The notes: a model not told the origin generated them from the sequence alone. 64,000 nt of DNA from Pseudoalteromonas luteoviolacea (GCF_018100925.1 NZ_JAGJEH010000002.1:496001-560000), one strand, 5' to 3'; counted from the stretch's first letter, positions 1 to 9,021 are shown. Numbers and translations are program-made.

Positions 1-1
1 T

Positions 2-319
2 AGTTTTGAGGAAGTTCCTGAAAATTCAATTCTTGGTGGGGGACGTTTTAGCAAAGCACAAATCAGTGATTTACTTGGTTGCTTTAAATGTTCAGCCACT
101 ATTCTAAGCGACAACCTTTGGATATCACCAACGAGTTTTTCTAAAGAGCTGTACTGTATTGATGACGAGCAATTGAAGAGTGTTGCGGTTCATTGGTCGA
201 ATGAAAAATCATGGGTAAATACTAATGTTAATGATATGGATTTAGCAGGTCACTTATTAGAATTAAAATACGCTTATCAATCTCATTTAAATAAAAGAGT
301 TTTTATACTATTTGAGTGA
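2..319 (+). CDS. Hypothetical protein, 5' end outside window
   Basis: An open frame enters from the left edge and runs 105 codons to a TGA, so only the C-terminal part is visible. The visible part has two close Cys residues (GCFKCSA), a YCID segment and several Trp residues, and ends KRVFILFE. I do not recognise a family. It is followed within a few bases by an attC-like repeat, so it is probably the first visible cassette gene of the array. The frame is uninterrupted and codon use looks normal, which supports a real gene; the start cannot be determined. Confidence 0.6.
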   Translation, partial: SFEEVPENSILGGGRFSKAQISDLLGCFKCSATILSDNLWISPTSFSKELYCIDDEQLKSVAVHWSNEKSWVNTNVNDMDLAGHLLELKYAYQSHLNKRVFILFE

Positions 320-322
320 GTG

Positions 323-427
323 CTTATAACAAACCTATTTAGAGGGGACTGTTAAAGCTTGGCTCAGTTTCGCTTTGCATCACATTTTAGCCAACCAATG
401 CTTAGCCGTTTAATGCGGTTTTATGCT
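323..427 (+). repeat. attC-like cassette site
   Basis: It starts TTATAACAAAC and ends CGGTTTTATGC, with inner arms AAGCTTGGCT and AGCCAACCAATGCTT that can pair. It fills the space between two small genes, as attC sites do. Confidence 0.6.
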
Positions 428-441
428 TTAAGGGTAATTAT

Positions 442-813
442 ATGAAATTCTCAACATTCTTTCTCTTGGTCTTTTTTTCAAGTTTTGCCGTGGGCAATTG
501 CTTAGATAACGATGAGTACAAGAAAAAGAGAACAGGCATACTAAAAGAATCCAGAGAGCTTAATAGTTCATACAAAGAGTGTAGAGAATCAGCGTACAAT
601 AATGCTTACTGGAAGGCTGTGTCAGAATGTGCTTTGAAAGGGTTAGGAAAAGACATAGGTGGTGGGTGTGGGCACATGGTTGGACAGGGAGCTTATCCAA
701 TGCAAGAACCTGATAAAAACCATTGTGAAATTTTCCACATTCCGAAAGAGGTTGTTTTAGAATATAGACAGCAGTTAATAGATGAACTAGAGCTGCAAAA
801 ATGTGAAACATAA
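442..813 (+). CDS. Small secreted cysteine-containing protein
   Basis: The 123-residue product opens with a classical signal peptide (MKFSTFFLLVFFSSFAVG, cleavage probably before NCLD). The mature part is charged and holds several Cys residues, among them ones near residues 47, 63, 76 and 95 and one near the C-terminus, suggesting disulfides in the periplasm or outside. AAGGG lies just ahead of the ATG. The gene sits directly after one attC-like site, and its stop merges into a second TAACAA half-site, so it is a cassette gene. No known domain is recognised and its role is unknown. Confidence 0.65.
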   Translation: MKFSTFFLLVFFSSFAVGNCLDNDEYKKKRTGILKESRELNSSYKECRESAYNNAYWKAVSECALKGLGKDIGGGCGHMVGQGAYPMQEPDKNHCEIFHIPKEVVLEYRQQLIDELELQKCET

Positions 814-833
814 CAAATTGCATAAAACATGAT

Positions 834-847
834 GGGACAGTCACAAA
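834..847 (+). repeat. RAYT-associated GGGACAG motif
   Basis: The string GGGACAGTCACAAA recurs with small changes at 3556, 3928, 8369, 14233, 15186 and 20691, and inverted at 5170, 5430 and 51459. Similar strings flank the RAYT transposase gene here, so these are probably its mobilised or recognised end sequences. Confidence 0.5.
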
Positions 848-961
848 CTTACAAGCGCTACACTGCTAGATCACTATGCACAGCATGCAAGATATTATTT
901 GTGAATTAATTAAACTGACGTGCGAAGGAAAGTTGCTAGTTCTCACAAGAGTGGCCGAAAA

Positions 962-984
962 AACTCTTATTTATAATAAGAGTT
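962..984. other. Perfect 10-bp hairpin
   Basis: AACTCTTATT and AATAAGAGTT are exact inverted copies around a 3-base loop. No T tract follows, so a terminator role is uncertain. Confidence 0.4.
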
Positions 985-994
985 AATTGCGTAA

Positions 995-1222
995 ACAGAT
1001 CTTGAGGTTGAACTTTTTGATGCATTGGATAGCTTAGCTCCTCAAGAATTCGAAAGTGCGTTTGATGTCGCATAATCAGGTGGTTTGGTGGTCGATAACT
1101 CTATGCCTTTCCCTGAAGCAATCAATTTTTTGTACCTTAATATCAATCTAGGTGAGTTCCTAAAAAAGGGATTAGAACATTATCTAACGGCATATAACAG
1201 AGCCTTAAAATCGGACTCGTAA
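995..1222 (+). pseudogene. Decayed cassette ORF with in-frame TAA
   Basis: One frame reads a plausible acidic protein, broken by a TAA at 1073-1075 and then continuing for 49 more codons to the next stop (segments such as LFDALDSLAPQEFESAF and GLEHYLTAYNRALKSDS). No start codon or ribosome site precedes it, and another stop lies just upstream. It looks like the remnant of a cassette gene. The family is not recognised. The region on to 1470 holds only a degenerate attC-like end (GTTATGTTCTGAGG). Confidence 0.35.
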
Positions 1223-1470
1223 CAGTTAGCTCGGTTTCACTTTGCTTTTTAGTCAATTGAGAATAAACATGGTGGAAAAGTTCCAAATTCATTGCTTAAA
1301 CTTGACTCTTCACATCACTACTGTGCGTCATTTAACGTATTGACATCATTTCTGATTTGGTGACAATTTCCTAAGTTATTGTTATGGTCTTTCGGTAATT
1401 AAATACGAATAAGAGTAGCCGTTGCTATGCGATTTTTTCGTAGATCAAAATGTTATGTTCTGAGGGATCC

Positions 1471-1869
1471 ATGAATAGTAAGTTGGAGTTTAATGGCGCT
1501 GTTCCTGACATTGAAGGGAAAGTAGTTTCAGAGCTATTTTGTATTGAAATGTGGCACAATGGTGAGCTTGAAGAGCCAGCGAACGAGGTTTATCTCAAAG
1601 TTGGAGATTCTTGGTACAGGCATTATTTTGATTGCGGTATCATTTTTTGGCGTTCCAATTCCAAAGCGCCAGCAAGTTACTGCATGGACGAGTTGGGCTG
1701 CTATTTTAAAGTGGTAAATCTAAAAGAAGAGCTACTCTTAACTAGCTTAACTTTAACTACTCTGAACTTCCGTGAAATATTAGGTGGTTCAGAATCGACT
1801 TTCACCTTTAGCGACGGTAGAACGATATCCTTTTTAAATGTGGATGACATTACTAGCTATCAAGCATAA
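1471..1869 (+). CDS. Hypothetical cassette protein
   Basis: The 132-residue soluble product has no signal peptide or membrane segment. It is rich in beta-strand-like alternating residues, with Trp and Cys in FCIEMWHNGE and YCMDELGCYF. I chose the ATG at 1471 over one seven codons earlier because GAGGG sits at ribosome-site distance and the earlier ATG lies inside the repeat end GTTATG. The stop codon overlaps the first base pairs of the next attC-like site. The C-terminal portion (FRE...LGGSESTFTF) resembles small integron proteins of unknown function; no function can be assigned. Confidence 0.6.
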   Translation: MNSKLEFNGAVPDIEGKVVSELFCIEMWHNGELEEPANEVYLKVGDSWYRHYFDCGIIFWRSNSKAPASYCMDELGCYFKVVNLKEELLLTSLTLTTLNFREILGGSESTFTFSDGRTISFLNVDDITSYQA

Positions 1870-1984
1870 CAAGGTTGTAATTGGGATGGATTGCCACATA
1901 GGTGACTTTTAAAAGTGCTGTGAATATATAAGATAAAGAAGCTTTTTGCAGCTTGGCAAGCGCCAGTTATTGCATCGTTATGTG
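1865..1984 (+). repeat. attC-like cassette site
   Basis: It starts CATAACAAGG inside the preceding stop codon and ends ATCGTTATGTG. Inner arms GGATTGCCA and TGGCAAGCGCC pair, and a second pairing lies outside them. Confidence 0.65.
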
Positions 1985-2004
1985 TCTACTAATAGGGTTA
2001 AAAA

Positions 2005-2247
2005 ATGGATGTCAGGTATAAAATCGTAAACTCGAAGTTAGAGCTAATCGAGCTGTTAAATGTGATAGCCGCCGAAGACGCAGGTACATGGGAAAATATT
2101 AACACCCGAGACTTTTTAGAGGCTATGGCTGCCTGGCTAGAGAGCGCCGATAACTTCTATACGAACTTCGATTTGCCAACAAAATCAGACAATCCAAGTT
2201 GGCAGTTATTTGCTGATGCAATTCAAGCGGCAACGAGTTATGAATAG
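2005..2247 (+). CDS. DUF7660-like small acidic protein
   Basis: This 80-residue acidic protein has the pattern DFLEAMAAWLESAD...PSWQLFADAIQAA, which from memory matches the DUF7660 family of unknown function; I could not verify this by search. It is probably mostly helical and cytoplasmic. It follows directly on an attC-like site, with a weak AGGG ahead of the ATG. Members are common as single small genes in integron cassettes and near contact-dependent toxin loci, so an immunity-like role is possible but unproven. Confidence 0.6.
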   Translation: MDVRYKIVNSKLELIELLNVIAAEDAGTWENINTRDFLEAMAAWLESADNFYTNFDLPTKSDNPSWQLFADAIQAATSYE

Positions 2248-2334
2248 AAGCTTGCCAAACAACTAGTTGCTCAAGAAAGAGTGCAGATATAGCCAACTAT
2301 TTTTTATCGTTTAATTGCGGGGAGAGGCACTCTC

Positions 2335-2688
2335 ATGGAATCAATATCTCATCAAGATATTCACTTTCTAATTGCATTAAGTGCATCAGAGGGGGCCCTT
2401 CTGCAAGAGATCATATGGGAGTTCGAGCGATGGAAATGCCAAAAGGAAGACGTATTAGTAATACTAAAAAATCTTGTAAAAGACGGGACGGTCTCATTGT
2501 GCAAGCCAATAGCTAACTCTGACTTTTCTGACTTAACCCTGGAAGAGACACTGCAAGCTATAGCAACTTGGGACCGCCTAAAGCGAATAGATCTCATGCT
2601 ATTCCTGACTGAATCAGGACAGAACCGTTGGGAAATAGATGATTGGGGCATAAGCACAAAAAGGGCTCACCATCTCATGTTCAGGTAA
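2335..2688 (+). CDS. Hypothetical protein, possible winged-helix
   Basis: The product has 117 residues and no export signal. Its first 60 residues (ISHQDIHFLIALSASEGALL followed by ILKNLVKDGTVSL) have the helix-helix-strand rhythm of a small winged-helix or effector-domain fold, but no signature motif fixes this. GGAGAGG lies eight bases before the ATG. It shares the + orientation of the array, and the gap before it carries only a weak attC-like sequence. Function unknown. Confidence 0.6.
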   Translation: MESISHQDIHFLIALSASEGALLQEIIWEFERWKCQKEDVLVILKNLVKDGTVSLCKPIANSDFSDLTLEETLQAIATWDRLKRIDLMLFLTESGQNRWEIDDWGISTKRAHHLMFR

Positions 2689-2828
2689 GATTATCCGCAT
2701 CGAAGGATAAATGCTGTACAATACAATGAAGTTGATCTTTTAAGCGTCGCGGGATCGGCACGAGGTTGCCACAGTGTAGTGGTACTCTCCGGTCAGTTTA
2801 TTGGGGCGATAGCAGTACAAAAGAGATC

Positions 2829-3461
2829 ATGAAACAAATAGATTATTCAAAATATTCCATTTCTGAATTAATAGATGTAAAAGAAAATATTCACCCAAGT
2901 TCGAGTAATTACAGTGCATTTTTGGAAGAAATGGAACGTCGCCAAGAAGAAATTCAACAGTTGGATGAGAGTCTTGAGGAAGATGCTTTTTCATTAGCTG
3001 AACGAAAGGTACAAATTGTTGGGTATTTTCAATTAGTAGCTGCGATTGCAATTTTTTTCGTTATTGGGTTATCGACTTTTACGAATGGAGTGTCAGCACT
3101 ATTGCTTATAGTTGGGCTCCCCCTAATTATCCTGAATGCTGTAGCTGGATACACAGCTGTTAAAGAAAAAGCACAATGGTATTGGCTATCGATTCTCAAT
3201 CAATCTCTACAGGTTATAGGGTTTTCTATAGGCTCAGTAACCGCCAAATATTCAGGGTTAGGTTTTATTGGCCTGTCAATAAAGCATGCAACGAGCCCAG
3301 AATTGGCTTTTGGTTTTGAGTTTTCTCCTGGGTTTTCTTTTTATAAGTATACGGAATCATTGAGTACGCAGTGGATTCAAATTGATATTGTTGCATTGAT
3401 TTTCATCGTGGCACTGATAAAGGTTAAAGATGTGAAAGGTACTATTAACAAATCAAGTTAA
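2829..3461 (+). CDS. Multi-pass membrane protein
   Basis: The 210-residue product has a charged N-terminal half rich in Glu and Gln (LEEMERRQEEIQQLDESLEE), probably a cytoplasmic coiled coil, and then about four hydrophobic spans (for example AAIAIFFVIGLSTF and ALLLIVGLPLIILNAVAG), with a last one near the C-terminus. The ATG chosen follows AAAAGAG; an alternative start 21 codons upstream would cover a stretch with no coding character. No family is recognised. It lies between cassette genes, without a clear attC-like site of its own. Confidence 0.6.
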   Translation: MKQIDYSKYSISELIDVKENIHPSSSNYSAFLEEMERRQEEIQQLDESLEEDAFSLAERKVQIVGYFQLVAAIAIFFVIGLSTFTNGVSALLLIVGLPLIILNAVAGYTAVKEKAQWYWLSILNQSLQVIGFSIGSVTAKYSGLGFIGLSIKHATSPELAFGFEFSPGFSFYKYTESLSTQWIQIDIVALIFIVALIKVKDVKGTINKSS

Positions 3462-3555
3462 CCTGATTCGTAGCATTGACGCGTTTTTTCTAAACCGCTA
3501 CGCAAGTAAAAAGACATGTTTTGAGCACATGTTGCATGTATAGGGTGTATATGGT

Positions 3556-3569
3556 GGGACAGGCACAAA
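3556..3569 (+). repeat. RAYT-associated GGGACAG motif
   Basis: GGGACAGGCACAAA stands about 450 bases upstream of the RAYT transposase gene, in the same orientation as the copy at 3928. Confidence 0.5.
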
Positions 3570-3624
3570 TTTATTGTGTTGTTTTTTCTCCGATGAGGCG
3601 AGCGTAATATTTATAAGGTGTAGT

Positions 3625-3879
3625 ATGGCTGATGTGATCCCTGAAGAAGATGTTGGCAGATTGGTCGGTATTGCCAAAAAGCTAATCGACGAAAATCAGT
3701 TTAGTCCTATTGAAATTATTAAGTATTTAAGGAACGAGGAGAATTGTTCTTTAGGGCAAGCTAAGGAAGTATTTGTAATAGCTGAGCACGATGAAACGCT
3801 TGGTCAATATCAAAAGCGAGTAGTAGCCCCGCTCATGGAAGAATTTCAAAAACTTGTAAATGAATGTGATGAAGAGTGA
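3625..3879 (+). CDS. Small helical hypothetical protein
   Basis: The 84-residue protein is acidic and predicted helical (VGRLVGIAKKLIDENQF...IIKYLRNEEN), and resembles small integron-borne proteins of unknown function. The ATG at 3625 is preferred because AAGG precedes it; the upstream extension covers the GGGACAG motif and lacks coding character. It is bracketed by two GGGACAG motifs at 3556 and 3928, so it may have been moved as part of a RAYT-flanked unit. Confidence 0.55.
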   Translation: MADVIPEEDVGRLVGIAKKLIDENQFSPIEIIKYLRNEENCSLGQAKEVFVIAEHDETLGQYQKRVVAPLMEEFQKLVNECDEE

Positions 3880-3927
3880 CCGTCAAGCACATGGAGCAGA
3901 GTAAATGGCAGAGCAGAGAGAGTACAT

Positions 3928-3942
3928 GGGACAGACACAAAG
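3928..3942 (+). repeat. Upstream RAYT-end motif
   Basis: GGGACAGACACAAAG lies 66 bases before the transposase start. The inverted form TGCCTGTCCA occurs downstream at 5171, so the pair brackets the gene as inverted ends. Confidence 0.55.
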
Positions 3943-4007
3943 TTTTTGCATAATTAACGCTTATTGACTACTGTTTAAATATCCAGTTTTAAATTGAGCT
4001 GAAGGGA

Positions 4008-5000
4008 ATGACAAGAGCAAGGAAGGGATTAATAGATTTGTCGTCGACGTCTTATTATCACTTAATAGCACGGTGTGTACGCCGTGCTTTTTTGTGCGGA
4101 GAGGATAAGTACACAGGTAAAAACTTTGACCATAGACGTACATGGATAATAGATAGAATAAAACTGTTAAGTGGTGTTTTTGCCATTGAAATAGCTGCGT
4201 ATGCCATCATGAGTAATCACTATCATTTGGTTGTAAAAGTGAATAGGCAGCAAGCTCTAGGTTGGACAGAGGCAGAGGTGATAACGAGGTGGTACAAGCT
4301 ATACAAAGGTAGTCCGCTCATTGATAGATACCGATACGGTGAAACATTGAACGAGGCTGAGGAATTACTTAAATCTGAGCTGATTGAAAAGTGGCGCGCA
4401 AGGCTGTACGACATTAGTTGGTTTATGAAAAACCTCAATGAATACATAGCAAAGAAAGCAAACAAGGAAGATAACTGCGCGGGTAAGTACTGGGAAGGGC
4501 GATATAAATCACAGGCTTTATTAGATGAAGCTGCACTACTAAGTTGTATGGCATATGTGGATTTAAATCCAATCCGAGCGAATGTGGCAAATAAGCTAGA
4601 GGATAGCGATTTTACATCGATTCAAGAGCGAATAAAGCAACTCAAAAGTTCCAAAAAAAACGTCAATCAGTTAAATAAAAATGAGACGAAACGTCAAACC
4701 AAACAACCCGTATCATTAATACCGTTTGGCAAAAGAGAGCAAGAACATACATTACCCACCTCACTATTGGACTACCTTGAACTTGTTGAATGGACGGGCC
4801 GCCATGTGTGCTCCGAAAAGAGAGGTTACATACAAAAAGGCATGCCCTGTACTCTTGCATCACTGAGAATTGAAGAAGCGGCCTGGCTGGATAAGGTAAA
4901 AAACTATGGAACGCGCTATGGTAATTTTGTAGGTTCTCAAACCGTATTGAGAGCGCATGCGGCAAAAAATGACGTTAATTGGTATAAGGGGGTTGGGTAA
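4008..5000 (+). CDS. REP-associated tyrosine transposase (RAYT, IS200-like)
   Basis: The 330-residue product has a Y1-transposase fold. The HUH motif is H71-Y-H73 in AIMSNHYHLVV, and the N-terminus YYHLIARCVRRAFL and the later KYWEGRYKSQALL and YVDLNPIRA blocks are standard for the RAYT branch. The likely nucleophile is a Tyr in the NLNEYIAKKAN helix. RAYTs nick and join single-stranded DNA at short palindromic repeats and are usually single-copy domesticated transposases. Flanking GGGACAG-type motifs in inverted orientation fit that. GAAGGG precedes the ATG. The gene is full length, and its last 66 bases are duplicated downstream. Confidence 0.9.
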   Translation: MTRARKGLIDLSSTSYYHLIARCVRRAFLCGEDKYTGKNFDHRRTWIIDRIKLLSGVFAIEIAAYAIMSNHYHLVVKVNRQQALGWTEAEVITRWYKLYKGSPLIDRYRYGETLNEAEELLKSELIEKWRARLYDISWFMKNLNEYIAKKANKEDNCAGKYWEGRYKSQALLDEAALLSCMAYVDLNPIRANVANKLEDSDFTSIQERIKQLKSSKKNVNQLNKNETKRQTKQPVSLIPFGKREQEHTLPTSLLDYLELVEWTGRHVCSEKRGYIQKGMPCTLASLRIEEAAWLDKVKNYGTRYGNFVGSQTVLRAHAAKNDVNWYKGVG

Positions 5001-5504
5001 CGAATATTAGTTAAATCCTTTATTTTTACTCTAACCTCACTCATTTATTTAAATGAAAAAAATCCTATTTTAAACTTAACTATAATTAAATTTTTCTTTT
5101 GATTTTTTTGAGTGGTGAAAGCTAGATTTTGAAAGGTGTTATAGTGGTTTGATTGAGCTTTATTAAAGTGTGCCTGTCCACTTTTCTACTTCTCTCAAAC
5201 CGTATTGAGAGCGCAAGCGGCAAAAAATGACGTTAATTGGTATAAGGGGGTTGGGTGACGAATATTAGTTAAATCCTTTTTTCTACTCTAACCTTGCTCA
5301 TTTATTTAAATGAAAAAATTCCTATTTTAAAATTCGCTATAATTCAATTTTATTTTTAGTATGTTTTTTGAGTGGTGAAAGCTAGGTTTTGATAGGTATT
5401 ACAGTGTTTGGTTGAGGTTTATTAAAATTTGCCTGTCCACTTCTCTACTTGTTATAGTGATTTTGTTGGCTTGTTAAAAATGTGACTGTCCATTTTTATA
5501 CTTA
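4935..5504 (+). repeat. Tandem duplication of transposase 3' end
   Basis: About 258 bases, covering the last 66 bases of the transposase gene and its 3' flank up to TGCCTGTCCACTTTTCTACTT, are repeated in tandem from 5193 to about 5450 with scattered substitutions. A third, shorter copy of only the distal about 53 bases follows from 5452. Each copy ends with a GTCCA-type motif. The divergence between copies shows the duplication is not very recent. The copies are not identical enough for an assembly artefact. Confidence 0.85.
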
Positions 5505-5809
5505 AATTTCTATCTCTCTTTATATTCTATTTCTTAGCTTTGAGCGTTGATTTAACTTTTTATTTTTAATCATGATATTGCTTTAGGTGTGTTCTTGGTA
5601 CATGTTTTATTAGTTTGATATGCTGTTCTTCAATGTTGACTTTGGTTTATAATATCAAAAATGAAACGAATAAATCGAACGGTGGACGTAAGGTTTTATA
5701 CTTTTGCTTGTTATTTAATCAGTTTATTCCGCTGTTTTTTTCGTTTATTTAGATGTTATGGTTGATTTTAGAGTCGGCTTTTTAATTGAAATGTAAAAAG
5801 GTTTAATTA
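5505..5809. other. AT-rich upstream region of Kelch gene
   Basis: This stretch is very AT rich and has no open frame of note. It probably holds the promoter of the downstream lipoprotein gene, but I see no convincing -35/-10 pair or operator. Confidence 0.3.
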
Positions 5810-8233
5810 GTGTTTAATAAAAAGATAATTCCAGGTTTGCTTAGTGCTTTGTTTTTAAGCGCGTGCGGCGGCGGGAGCGGAACAGCTCCAAACCCAACTT
5901 CAACTCCATCTCCATCTCCATCTCCAACTCCAACTCCAACTCCAACTCCAACTCCAACTCCAGACCCAGCTCCAGCTGTAACTCCAAACTCTACGGTACA
6001 GATAGAGGGAGCCGTTCAAAAAGGCCCATTTGTTATCGGATCAACAGTCACTGTTAATCAACTTTCTGCCGATGCGATTAATACAGACTCTACAGTAATC
6101 ACCAACACAATTGATGATCTAGGACGATTTAATTTCTTGCTGAATGACAGTTCAGACCTGATAGAGTTATCTGGTACTGGATACTACCGCAATGAGATCA
6201 CAGGAGAATTATCTCAAGGCACGATTACATTGCGCTCTGTAATAGGTTTATCTGACCGAGAAGAGCAGACAGCTTACATTAACCTCTTAACTCACTTAAC
6301 TAGTCAACGAATTAGAAATCTAATCAGTGAGAGTGAGCTACACTTCGAGGACGCTAAAAATCAGGCTGAACGCGAGTTTCTCACTACTTTTAGTGAAGTC
6401 ATTCCTAACGACAGTGAAAATGATTTTGCATCTTTATCTATTTATGATGATGAATTATCCAGTGGAAGCCCTTATTTGCTTTCAATGTCTTCAATTTTAT
6501 ATAGATATGCGTTGAATCAATCCAATGCCAACTCTACGAACCCAGATGCTGAGTTAACACAACTCTTAAATGCGTTAGAAGCTGACTTTGGAGAAGATGG
6601 CGTCATCGACGATACCCTATTGCTAGAGTCGTTGCGAGCAACTATTCCCGAGATAGATCCGTCGTTAGTGTCAAGCAATTTAGATGACTGGATTGACGGT
6701 GTAGATGGGTTTGTAAAAGTAGACATTAATGAATATTTAGATACAGATTTGGATGGTATTTTCAATTCAATAGATACAGATGATGATAACGATGGTGTTA
6801 AGGATGAACTCGATCCGTCGCCATATCAACAAAGTTTTATCGTAGCGGACCAAGCCGTCGAAGGTAATGAAGACCAATCTATAGAAGTCGATATTGAAAC
6901 CAACAACCCATTGGGCATCGAAGTTAGGGTCGAGGTTACAACATCACCCTCCAATGGGGTAGTATCAGGAAATTACCCAACCTTGAGGTATTCACCCAAC
7001 GCAAATTTCGAAGGAAGTGATACCTTTTCATACCGATTAAGACAGGGTGAAATTTCAAGTGAAATAGTCACTGTGAAGGTGAGTGTTATTGGAGAAAATG
7101 ACGCACCCTTAATTTCAGGAACCCCAGGAACTGAGATATTGGCATATAATGCGTATTCGTTCGTTCCAACGATTTCGGATATAGAGAATGACTCTCTTGA
7201 ATTTAGTGTCCAAAACTTGCCTTCTTGGGCTTCTTTTAACTCCCTGACAGGTGAGGTTGCGGGTACTCCAAGTAATGAAAATGTTGGTGTTTTTCCCGAA
7301 ATTATTATTTCTGTAACTGACGGTGAAAGTTCCGCTCAACTTAAAGCATTTGACCTTGAAGTGGTGAGTAACCCTTGGCAAGTATTGCCAAACTTGCCTA
7401 CGTATAGGCGTGGCCCTGAAGGAGTTGAGATAAACGGGAAAATATACGTTCTCGGCGGCCTGGACCAAAATAACAAGCATATGAGCGATATGGACGTTTT
7501 CGATACATCCAATAAGAGCTGGGAGTTAATGGCAAGTATGCAGACAGCTCGATGGAGCCATACTGCTAATACCGTTGATAACCAAATCTATGCAATCGGC
7601 GGTCAGTCCACTATAAGTATCGGAGGTAATTCTACGATAAATTCTGTGGAAGTATTTAACTTGGAGACTCAACGATGGACAGCTGGGGCCTCTATGGGCA
7701 CGCCACGTGATAATCATTCTAGCTGCGTATATGATGGCGAGATATATGTATTTGGCGGAAGGAATGGACCTACCACATTAACCACGGTTGAAAAGTATAA
7801 TCCAGTAGATGACTCATGGTCTTATAGGGAATCTAACTCAAACCTAGGGTGGGGTAGCCAGTGTGTAACTTTTGGCGATGAAATATATGTGTTTGGCGGA
7901 GCAAGTAACGAAAAAGGGTTCGAAGTTTATGATCCAGTTTCTGACTTATGGGTAAGATCAGGAGTATTAAATCAACCCATGCGATACGGGTTTTCTGTAG
8001 AAGCCATTGATCAGAATATATACATAATCGGAGGGTATATTGCGCGTGATACCGTACACGTTTTTGATACCGTCAGTTCAACTTGGAGCGAAAATACAGC
8101 AATGCCAATAGGTAAACAAAGTATGGGTTCTGTCATGTTGAATGGCGCCATCTACCTTTTCGGCGGCATAAATGGTTCTGTTGATAATGTCCCTTCTTTC
8201 GAGAAGTATGACCCTGCATTCGAAAAGAAATAG
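5810..8233 (+). CDS. Kelch-repeat outer lipoprotein with Ig-like domains
   Basis: The 807-residue product starts with a lipoprotein signal (lipobox LSAC, then CGGGSG) at a GTG codon after AAAAAGG. Domains in order are a Pro/Thr/Ser linker (about residues 28-55), a globular region to about 300, a thrombospondin-type-3 calcium stretch ([19 protein letters not shown]), a cadherin-like and a putative-Ig repeat (about 340-520), and about five or six Kelch repeats (YVLGG, YAIGG, YVFGG, YIIGG, YLFGG) forming a beta-propeller to the end. It is probably anchored on the cell surface for binding or adhesion. It is much larger than its cassette-like neighbours and is followed by an attC-like site. Confidence 0.85.
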   Translation: MFNKKIIPGLLSALFLSACGGGSGTAPNPTSTPSPSPSPTPTPTPTPTPTPDPAPAVTPNSTVQIEGAVQKGPFVIGSTVTVNQLSADAINTDSTVITNTIDDLGRFNFLLNDSSDLIELSGTGYYRNEITGELSQGTITLRSVIGLSDREEQTAYINLLTHLTSQRIRNLISESELHFEDAKNQAEREFLTTFSEVIPNDSENDFASLSIYDDELSSGSPYLLSMSSILYRYALNQSNANSTNPDAELTQLLNALEADFGEDGVIDDTLLLESLRATIPEIDPSLVSSNLDDWIDGVDGFVKVDINEYLDTDLDGIFNSIDTDDDNDGVKDELDPSPYQQSFIVADQAVEGNEDQSIEVDIETNNPLGIEVRVEVTTSPSNGVVSGNYPTLRYSPNANFEGSDTFSYRLRQGEISSEIVTVKVSVIGENDAPLISGTPGTEILAYNAYSFVPTISDIENDSLEFSVQNLPSWASFNSLTGEVAGTPSNENVGVFPEIIISVTDGESSAQLKAFDLEVVSNPWQVLPNLPTYRRGPEGVEINGKIYVLGGLDQNNKHMSDMDVFDTSNKSWELMASMQTARWSHTANTVDNQIYAIGGQSTISIGGNSTINSVEVFNLETQRWTAGASMGTPRDNHSSCVYDGEIYVFGGRNGPTTLTTVEKYNPVDDSWSYRESNSNLGWGSQCVTFGDEIYVFGGASNEKGFEVYDPVSDLWVRSGVLNQPMRYGFSVEAIDQNIYIIGGYIARDTVHVFDTVSSTWSENTAMPIGKQSMGSVMLNGAIYLFGGINGSVDNVPSFEKYDPAFEKK
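5906..5959 (+). repeat. Hexanucleotide tandem repeat in Kelch gene
   Basis: Three CCATCT units are followed by six CCAACT units, encoding alternating Ser-Pro and Thr-Pro. The six-base period keeps the frame, so copy-number change would alter linker length without switching the gene off. Confidence 0.85.
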
Positions 8234-8249
8234 AATTGTAATCTTACCC

Positions 8250-8350
8250 CTATAACAAATTGCTCCTGCTGACACTTTTCAATTAAAGCTTTTGTGTTTA
8301 ATAGTACAAAAGCTTTTACTTCAAAAGTGCAGCGGAGCAAGGCGTTATAT
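8250..8350 (+). repeat. attC-like site with near-perfect stem
   Basis: It starts CTATAACAAATTGCTCC and ends GGAGCAAGGCGTTATA. The inner arms CACTTTTCAATTAAAGC and its partner around CTTCAAAAGTG pair almost throughout, with one or two unpaired bases, as in folded attC sites. This is the clearest example in the window. Confidence 0.8.
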
Positions 8351-8368
8351 GAGTAAGGAGGGCATAGA

Positions 8369-8383
8369 AGACAGGCACCAATT
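8369..8383 (+). repeat. RAYT-associated motif, variant
   Basis: AGACAGGCACCAATT follows the preceding attC-like site by about 20 bases, a diverged copy of the GGGACAGGCACAAA motif. Confidence 0.35.
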
Positions 8384-8421
8384 TTTTAGCAAGAGTACAC
8401 ATCAGTTTTTTTGCATATAGA

Positions 8422-8519
8422 TATTGTTAATAATGGTATTAAATGTAAGCAAAGCAGTTGGCTACACTCATGCCTCGCTTAGTTTAGTTTGCTATTTTCA
8501 CGCTAACGGTACGTTAGTC
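8422..8519 (+). repeat. attC-like cassette site
   Basis: The right half is typical (CTCGCTTAGTTTAGTTTGCTATTTT followed by CTAACGGTACGTTAGTC); the left half GTTAATAATGG...AAAGCAGTTGGCT is weaker. It ends just before the start of the next gene. Confidence 0.5.
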
Positions 8520-8525
8520 ATAATT

Positions 8526-8917
8526 ATGAATAAAGCTGTAATGGTCATACTATCCATAATAATTACCATTGTGTTAACTCTAATTGGTATTTCATTTTTC
8601 TGGGAAAGAAATCAGAAAGTCGATTTTAGCGATTTGCTGCCTGAAATGCTTACGGTATGTGACAAAGAGATAGATGAGAGCTCCTCTGAATTTATTGCGC
8701 TCCAACTTTGGTTTAAAAAAATCAGTATCTTTGGAATAATAATTTGATATCATTTGCTCCAGCTAAAGTGTATCGAGGCAAGGACATTGATATTAATGTT
8801 CAAGACACAGGTGTTGTTGTCAATTACAAATCTGATGGAAGTTTAGTGCACGTAAGTTGCAACGGAGATGCTACGTCAATATCAGGAAAATGCAGGAGCA
8901 GTACCGCTAACAAGTAA
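8526..8917 (+). pseudogene. Membrane-anchored cassette protein, frameshifted at A7 run
   Basis: From an ATG right after an attC-like end, the frame encodes an N-terminal membrane anchor (VILSIIITIVLTLIGISFF) and a short periplasmic part, then stops at 8747. A minus-one shift at the seven-A run 8715-8721 joins it to a second frame ending in a TAA at 8915, giving about 130 residues with a sensible Cys-containing beta-rich tail (SFAPAKVYRGKDIDI, VSCNGDATSISGKC). The restored stop overlaps the next attC-like site, as in intact cassettes. It may be a true mutation, a read error or programmed slippage. Confidence 0.55.
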
Positions 8918-9001
8918 ATCAACGTGGACTAAAAAGTTTGGCTTTACTTGTGCCTTACTATTTTATCCAAAATTTTTTAGCCTGTTACTCGGGCGTTATA
9001 A
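8906..9001 (+). repeat. attC-like cassette site
   Basis: It starts CGCTAACAAGTAAATCAACG, overlapping the 3' end of the frameshifted gene, and ends TACTCGGGCGTTATAA. Central arms AGTTTGGCT and TTTTAGCC are typical. Confidence 0.65.
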
Positions 9002-9021
9002 ACCTAGGAGGGTTTAGGTAA

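Noticed and set aside
5863..6057. Ser/Asn-repeat frame inside the Kelch gene
   Set aside because: It is the second-frame reading of the hexanucleotide repeat, a shadow of the lipoprotein gene.
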